Source of the DNA: Streptantibioticus cattleyicolor NRRL 8057 = DSM 46488
GTDB taxonomy: Bacteria > Actinomycetota > Actinomycetes > Streptomycetales > Streptomycetaceae
Direction of reading: 5' to 3'
Length of the DNA stretch: 64,000 bases
Assembly (NCBI RefSeq): GCF_000240165.1
Contig: NC_017585.1
Span: forward strand, 186,001-250,000
Shown here: piece after piece, positions 48,988-64,000 of the stretch
How the letters are laid out: each line of letters opens with the position of its first letter
How positions within the stretch are numbered: the stretch's first letter is position 1
Program-made: the position numbers and the translations under genes
Notes under the pieces: model-generated
The model's database searches: none
Told to the model about the DNA's origin: nothing
What the model saw: the letters and a program-made list of their open reading frames with translations, nothing else

Positions 48988-50094
48988 TCAGCGGGTGAGT
49001 TCCTCCGGGTGCTCCAGGGCCGCCTTGAGGTCCTGGAGGAAGTCCACCGCGTCCTTGCCGTTGACGACCCGGTGGTCGTAGGCGAGTCCGAGGTTGACGG
49101 TGTCGCGGGCGCGGAACCCGTCACCGTCCGGGACCACCTCGGGCCGGACGCCGGACAGCGCCAGCGCGCAGGTCTGCCCGGGGAAGATCATGGGGATCGC
49201 GTGCACGATGTCGGGGGCGTTGTGCAGGGTGACGCCGATGGTGGCGCCGGACAGCTCCGACTCGCGGAACCGGCCGCGCACCGCGGTGCGCCGGAACGCG
49301 GTCGTCACCTCGACGAGTTCGGCGAAGGAGAGTTGGTCGGCGTCCTTGACCACCGGGACGTTGAGTCCCTTGCCGACGTCGATGGTGACGCCGATGTGCG
49401 GCCGTTCCTCGATCCGCACCGTGTGTTCGCCGGTCAGCCGGGCGAAGCACAGCGGGTGCGCGGCGTGCAGCCGGGCGACGGCCGCGATCAGCAGCTCGGG
49501 CAGGCCCAGCAGCCGGCCGAGCGCGGTGGTCTGCCGGGCCACCTCGGCCTTGGCCGGGCCGGCGTCGACGGCGATGACGGTGTAGGCGGCCGGGATCTCC
49601 GCGTGCGAGCGGCTCACGGTGCGGGCCACCGCCTGCTGGGGGACGGGCAGTTGGCGTGTGTCGGCGCTGTCCTGTTCGGGGGCGAGCCGTTCGACGTCCG
49701 CGCGCTTGACGATCTTCACGTCCAGTTCGCGCAGCCGGGCCGGGTCGATGCCGAGTTGGTCCATCAGCTCCCGGGCCGGGGCGGTGACCACCGGCCCGGG
49801 GTCCTCGGCGGCGGCCTCGGTGACGGCGTTCGGCCGTGCCGGGGGCTCCTCGCGCGGGGCGCCGGGCTCGACCACCCGCGCGATGACCTCCCCCGGCGCG
49901 CAGGCGTCACCCACCGCGAGTAGTCTGCGCAGGACGCCCTCGGCCCCGCTCACCAGCTCCTCGACGGCCTTGGAGGTCTCCACCTCGGCCACCGGCTGGT
50001 CGGGCTTGACCGGCTCGTCCTCGTCGACCAGCCAGGCCACCAGCTGGTAGCCGGTGTCGTTGTTGTTGAGTTTGGGCACGCGGATGTCAGCCAC
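48988..50094 (-). CDS. 2-oxoacid dehydrogenase E2-type acyltransferase with lipoyl domain
   Basis: 368 residues. A lipoyl domain (residues 1-75) has the lipoylated Lys42 in VETSKAVEEL. A peripheral-subunit-binding domain follows at ~103-135 (APARELMDQLGIDPARLREL). The catalytic acyltransferase domain ends with YDHRVVNGKDAVDFL: His341 is kept, but Asn345 replaces the Asp of the usual HRxxDG. It should receive an acyl group from the E1 pair on lipoamide and pass it on, to CoA or, given its neighbours, to the small carrier protein. The start overlaps the E1-beta end by 8 bp. It is last in the cassette. Confidence 0.88.
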   Translation of the reverse strand: MADIRVPKLNNNDTGYQLVAWLVDEDEPVKPDQPVAEVETSKAVEELVSGAEGVLRRLLAVGDACAPGEVIARVVEPGAPREEPPARPNAVTEAAAEDPGPVVTAPARELMDQLGIDPARLRELDVKIVKRADVERLAPEQDSADTRQLPVPQQAVARTVSRSHAEIPAAYTVIAVDAGPAKAEVARQTTALGRLLGLPELLIAAVARLHAAHPLCFARLTGEHTVRIEERPHIGVTIDVGKGLNVPVVKDADQLSFAELVEVTTAFRRTAVRGRFRESELSGATIGVTLHNAPDIVHAIPMIFPGQTCALALSGVRPEVVPDGDGFRARDTVNLGLAYDHRVVNGKDAVDFLQDLKAALEHPEELTR

Positions 50095-51088
50095 GAAGCG
50101 TCTCCACGACGGTCTCGCAGATGGTGCCGGCCTGGAGGAGCACCTGTTCCTCCAGGTGGCCGGCGGTGGGGATGATGCTGTCGGCCGAGTGGATCAGCGT
50201 GACCGGATGGCGCAGCCGGCCCCACAGCGCCTGGTGCACCTGCTGCGCCACCTGGTGGCCCCAGGTGCCGCCGGCCGTGCTCTCCTCGGCGACGAAGACG
50301 CTTCCGGCGCCACGCAGCAGCGGCAGCAACGGCTCCAGGTCGAAGGGGTACAGCCGGGCCGGGACCAGGATCTGGACGCTGATCTCGTGCTCCAGCAGCA
50401 GGCGGCGGGCGGCCTGGAGGGCGCGGTCGGTGACGCCGCCGGGGGCGATCAGCACGCAGTCGCAGGCGTCCGGGTCGTCGACGACGTGGACCCGGGCCAC
50501 GCCGTCGGCCGGGAAGTCGTAGGAGAACAGGTCGTCCACCGTGCCGTTCTCGAACATCGGCCGGGTGTAGAGCACCTTGTCCTCGAAGAGGAGCGCGGGT
50601 TCGGCCCGTTCGACGATCGAGGTGAGCAGGGCGCCGTTGTCGTGGAACGGCGAGACCTCGTAGACCGACAGGCCGGGTACGCCGATGAAGTGTTTCTGCG
50701 GGGACTGGCTGTGGGTGGGGCCGTAGCCGCGCCGGCCGCCCGACGGGCAGCGCACCACCAGCGGCATCGGCAGTCTGCGGCCGTACATCGTCAGCGACTT
50801 GCTGGCGAAGTTGACCAGTTGGTCGAAGGCGAGCGCCACGAAGTCGGCGAACATGATCTCGACGACGGCCGGGCTGCCGGTGAGTGCCAGTCCGGCGCCG
50901 ACGCCGACGATGCCGCCCTCGCTGAGCGGGGTGGTGAGCACCCGGTCGGGGAAGGCGGTGGACAGCCCCCGGGTGACCTTGAACGCCCCGCCGTAGGGGT
51001 CGATCACGTCCTCGCCGAGGAGGTAGGCGGCCGGGTCGTCGGCCAGGAACGACCGCAGTGCGTGGTTGAGGTTGTCGGCTACTCTCAT
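50087..51088 (-). CDS. 2-oxoacid dehydrogenase E1-beta subunit
   Basis: 333 residues, full-length transketolase-type beta subunit: LLGEDVIDPYGGAFKVTRGL at the start, TTPLSEGGIVGVGAGLALTG, EIMFADFVALAFDQLVNFAS, and the transketolase C-terminal domain with LIAPGGVTDRALQAARRL and VFVAEESTAGGTWG. It forms with E1-alpha the TPP-dependent heterotetramer. ATG 51088 overlaps the E1-alpha stop (ATGA), and its ribosome site lies in a 9-bp tandem repeat. Confidence 0.9.
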   Translation of the reverse strand: MRVADNLNHALRSFLADDPAAYLLGEDVIDPYGGAFKVTRGLSTAFPDRVLTTPLSEGGIVGVGAGLALTGSPAVVEIMFADFVALAFDQLVNFASKSLTMYGRRLPMPLVVRCPSGGRRGYGPTHSQSPQKHFIGVPGLSVYEVSPFHDNGALLTSIVERAEPALLFEDKVLYTRPMFENGTVDDLFSYDFPADGVARVHVVDDPDACDCVLIAPGGVTDRALQAARRLLLEHEISVQILVPARLYPFDLEPLLPLLRGAGSVFVAEESTAGGTWGHQVAQQVHQALWGRLRHPVTLIHSADSIIPTAGHLEEQVLLQAGTICETVVETLRG

Positions 51089-52038
51089 CGTTCCGTCCGT
51101 TCCGTCCGTTCCGTCCAGACGGCCGGCGGCAGTTCCCGCACCTCGGCCGAGACCTGTGCGACCAGTGCCCGGGTCCGCTCGTCCCAGGCCGCGAACCGCT
51201 CCGGGAACGCGGCCCGGTAGCGGGGGTACCAGTCGTGCTGCCGGGCCCGTTCGATCTCCTCGGGGCGGCGGGTGTCGTCGCCCTTGCTGTGCGGGCCGAC
51301 GCGATGGGTGACGAACTCCACGACGAGCGGGCGGTGTTCGGCGCGGACCCGGGCGATGGCCGGGCCGAGCCGGTCCCGGATCGCGGCCACGTCGACGGTG
51401 TCGACCCGCTGGTGGTCGATGCCGAAGGCACGGGCCCGGTCGGCGATGGTGCCCGCCATCTCCATCGCGGTGGGCGTCGACTGGGCGATGCCGTTGTTCT
51501 CGACCACCACCAGCAGCGGCAGCCGCCACAGCGCCGCCATGTTGAGCGCCTCGTAGACGGCGCCTTCCCCCCAGGTGCCGTCGCCGATGTGCACGCACGC
51601 GAGGCGGCCGGGTTCGGTGTGCTTCAGGCGCAGCGCGACACCGGCCGCGACCGGCAGGCTCTGCCCCTGCACCCCGGTGGACAGGTAGCGTCCGCGCAGG
51701 ATGTGCTGGCTGCCGCCGACCCCGTCGCAGACCGCGCCCTGGCGTCCCATGATTTCGGCGAGCAGGCCGCGCGGGTCGTCGTAGCGGGCCAGGTAGTGGC
51801 CGTGGCCGCGATGGTTGCTGAAGACGAAGTCGTCCGGGCCGATCAGGGTGCGCAGCGCCACGGGGACGTATTCCTGCCCGAGGCAGGTGTGGGTGGTGCC
51901 GTTGAGGAGTCCGGCGCCGAAGAGGCGCAGCAGTTCCTTCTCGAAGTGCCGGACGGTCAGCAGCAGCCGCAGGTCGTCGTCCTCGGGCGGGGTGAGGTCG
52001 GCCGGGTGGGCCTCGGGGGCGAGGACGGGGGCGGTCAC
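51085..52038 (-). CDS. 2-oxoacid dehydrogenase E1-alpha subunit (TPP-dependent)
   Basis: 317 residues from a GTG that overlaps the carrier-protein stop (GTGA). The TPP/Mg motif is complete: GDG at 152-154 in IGDGTWGEGAVYEALNMAAL and the Asn pair at 181-182 in VVENNGIAQS. Also seen are FVFSNHRGHGHYLARYDDP and GVGGSQHI. Enzymes of this type decarboxylate 2-oxoacids; E1-like pairs in some antibiotic clusters (for example quinocarcin and naphthyridinomycin) instead deliver a glycolyl unit from a ketose phosphate to a carrier protein. Direct linkage to a stand-alone carrier here suggests a similar role. The substrate is unknown. Confidence 0.9.
   Translation of the reverse strand: MTAPVLAPEAHPADLTPPEDDDLRLLLTVRHFEKELLRLFGAGLLNGTTHTCLGQEYVPVALRTLIGPDDFVFSNHRGHGHYLARYDDPRGLLAEIMGRQGAVCDGVGGSQHILRGRYLSTGVQGQSLPVAAGVALRLKHTEPGRLACVHIGDGTWGEGAVYEALNMAALWRLPLLVVVENNGIAQSTPTAMEMAGTIADRARAFGIDHQRVDTVDVAAIRDRLGPAIARVRAEHRPLVVEFVTHRVGPHSKGDDTRRPEEIERARQHDWYPRYRAAFPERFAAWDERTRALVAQVSAEVRELPPAVWTERTERTER
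51090..51116. repeat. Three 9-bp tandem repeats at the E1-alpha/E1-beta junction
   Basis: GTTCCGTCC occurs three times in a row on the plus strand, encoding the Thr-Glu-Arg repeats at the E1-alpha C-terminus. Each unit carries GGA on the coding strand, just upstream of the E1-beta ATG. Confidence 0.85.
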
Positions 52039-52298
52039 CGTGCCTCCTGCGGCTGGGCGGCCAGTACGGCCTCGGCGACCTGGCGGGCGGTGGGCCGTTG
52101 GAGGAAGAGCTCCAGCGGGACCTCGGCGCCGTACCCCTCCTCGATGGCCACCGCGATCTTGATGATGGTCATCGACTCGCCGCCGAGGTCGGGCAGGGCG
52201 TCGTCCGGTCCGGCGCCGTCGAAGTCCAGCGCCTGCCGGAAGATACCGAGCAGGTGCTCGGTCACCGTCTCCAGGGCCGGCGTCTGTTGTGTTGTCAT
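52035..52298 (-). CDS. Stand-alone acyl/peptidyl carrier protein
   Basis: 87 residues. The phosphopantetheine site is Ser42 in LGGESMTIIKI, the GGxS form common in peptidyl-type and discrete carrier proteins; the flanking helices (LLGIFRQAL and TARQVAEAVL) fit the four-helix fold. Its start overlaps the KASIII stop (ATGA) and its stop overlaps the E1-alpha start, so it is made in step with both. It probably holds the acyl unit delivered by E1/E2 for use by the KASIII-like enzyme. Confidence 0.88.
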   Translation of the reverse strand: MTTQQTPALETVTEHLLGIFRQALDFDGAGPDDALPDLGGESMTIIKIAVAIEEGYGAEVPLELFLQRPTARQVAEAVLAAQPQEAR

Positions 52299-53347
52299 CG
52301 TTCCTCCGCTCCACCGACGGGCAGCTCGACGGCGTACCCGGCCTTGATCCACTTGCTGGCTTCCACGCTGATGCCGATGGCCCGCTCCCCCGGCACCATG
52401 TCCGGCAGGATCTGCTCCAGTTGGAAGAACGGGATGGCGTTGACGGTGTTGCCGATCTCCTCGACCCGGCTGATCTCCTCGGCGCCGGGGACGGCGAGGT
52501 GGTCCAGGACGCGGCGGGTCATCTTCCCGGAGAGCTGCGGCGGGAGGATGTAGTCCAGCTCCTCCTTCTTCCAGTCGAGGTCGTCGAGGAGGTCCTGCAG
52601 GGCCTCGGCGGCCATGCCGGGTGCGGACGCCTCGATGGCCTTGAAGTCCTCCGAGACCGGTTCGCCCGGGTCGCCGCGGTCGGCGGTGCCGTACCAGCGC
52701 ACCGTCTGCCCCGGCTCGCGCCCGCGGCCCTGGAGGCGGGTGAAGACCCGCCGCAGCACGGGGGCCTGCGGGCGCGGCTCGGTGGTGAGGACGGCGGCGC
52801 CGCTGCCGTCGCCGAACAGCATGATGTTGACCTGCATGTTGGGGGACATCCCGGCGAGGTCCATGGCGAGGTCGAGGTGTTTGGCGCAGGTGTCGCCGCC
52901 GATCACCAAGGCGGTGCGGTGCCGGCCGGTGGTGAGCATCTGGCAGGCCACGTCGAGGGCCTGGAGGGCGCCGGTGCAGCCGGACTGGAGCTGGTAGGTG
53001 GGGACCCCGTCGATGCCGAGCCGGTCGGCGACGATGTTGACGGTGGCGGGCATCAGGGTGTCGGGGGTGGCGGAGGCCATCACGACGAGGTCGATGTCGC
53101 CGCCGTCCACCCCGGCGGCGTCGAGGGCCTTGCGGCCGGCGGCGGTGCCGAGGTCGGCGAGGGACTGGCGGACCGATCCGGTCTCCAGGTCGACGCAGAA
53201 GTGGCGGCTGCGGGTGCCGACGAACACGTCGATCCACTGCTCCCACACGGCCGGCAGCCGGAAGCCGCGGATGAGGGCCGCGTTGTCGACGGGGTCGCCG
53301 GGGAGCGCGGTCCCCACGGAGGCGATGCGTATGACGGGCGATGGCAT
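52295..53347 (-). CDS. KASIII-like ketosynthase/acyltransferase
   Basis: 350 residues of the thiolase fold. Cys124 in YQLQSGCTGAL is the nucleophile and Asn300 in EIGNT is kept, but the HQAN-type His is replaced: the segment reads ILPPQLSG (267-274). FGDGSGAAVL is typical of the family. FabH-like proteins in natural-product clusters load acyl groups or, in tetronate pathways, join the polyketide to a hydroxyacyl carrier. ATG 53347 is chosen at the start of the conserved part. It lies 48 bp after the PKS stop and is coupled to the carrier protein. Confidence 0.88.
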   Translation of the reverse strand: MPSPVIRIASVGTALPGDPVDNAALIRGFRLPAVWEQWIDVFVGTRSRHFCVDLETGSVRQSLADLGTAAGRKALDAAGVDGGDIDLVVMASATPDTLMPATVNIVADRLGIDGVPTYQLQSGCTGALQALDVACQMLTTGRHRTALVIGGDTCAKHLDLAMDLAGMSPNMQVNIMLFGDGSGAAVLTTEPRPQAPVLRRVFTRLQGRGREPGQTVRWYGTADRGDPGEPVSEDFKAIEASAPGMAAEALQDLLDDLDWKKEELDYILPPQLSGKMTRRVLDHLAVPGAEEISRVEEIGNTVNAIPFFQLEQILPDMVPGERAIGISVEASKWIKAGYAVELPVGGAEER

Positions 53348-53395
53348 GCGTGTCCTGTCCTTTGTGAGAGGTCCGGGCGGTGCGGGACGCACGGG

Positions 53396-64000
<10,605 letters not shown>

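Overview
The window is high-GC actinomycete DNA, most likely Streptomyces or a close relative. Evidence: GTG starts, 4-bp ATGA/GTGA gene overlaps, GntR/TetR/PadR/LacI/YafY/SARP/LAL regulators, a TTA codon in a cluster regulator, and modular type I polyketide synthase (PKS) genes. Gene calls rest on motifs read directly from the sequence; no database search was run.

Left part (about 1-25.6 kb) is accessory chromosome with several small regulator-target units: a methyltransferase; a truncated winged-helix gene with a decayed gene fragment behind it; a second-copy-type gyrB broken by a +1 frameshift; an ABC exporter; a PadR/membrane protein/hydrolase operon; a nucleoside salvage unit (GntR, nucleoside hydrolase, MFS carrier, broken ribokinase); a cupin; a TetR/FAD-monooxygenase pair with two clear operators; a TetR/flavodoxin pair; an aldo/keto reductase; an alanyl-tRNA synthetase catalytic core without editing or C-terminal domains; a VOC protein with a YafY regulator and the last codons of a lost SDR; and a LacI regulator facing a Tat-exported glutaminase-family protein.

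Right part (about 25.6 kb to the right edge) is a polyketide biosynthetic cluster that continues beyond the window. It begins with a SARP activator and a divergent LAL regulator (TTA codon near its start), then two MFS transporters, then PKS genes on the minus strand. In order of biosynthesis these are: a PKS entering from the right edge (ACP, then two KS-AT-DH-KR-ACP modules), a two-module PKS (KS-AT-DH-KR-ACP twice) and a single KS-AT-ACP module with no thioesterase. AT motifs predict methylmalonate for the first full module and malonate for the other four, so the visible modules should build a conjugated tetraene ending in a beta-ketoacyl thioester.

Between the PKS genes lies a translationally coupled cassette: KASIII-like enzyme, stand-alone carrier protein, E1-alpha, E1-beta and lipoyl-E2 of a 2-oxoacid-dehydrogenase type, opposed by a methyltransferase and an aldehyde dehydrogenase on the plus strand. 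A terminal module without reduction or TE, beside a KASIII/ACP/E2 set, resembles the logic of tetronate release, but with a TPP-dependent E1 pair instead of the usual FkbH-type glyceryl loader. This is the best candidate for a new system here. The divergent PKS/methyltransferase promoter region carries two arrays of heptamers at about 11-bp spacing, as expected for SARP binding. Long near-identical repeats inside the PKS genes, with G+T-rich coding strands, point to recent gene conversion.
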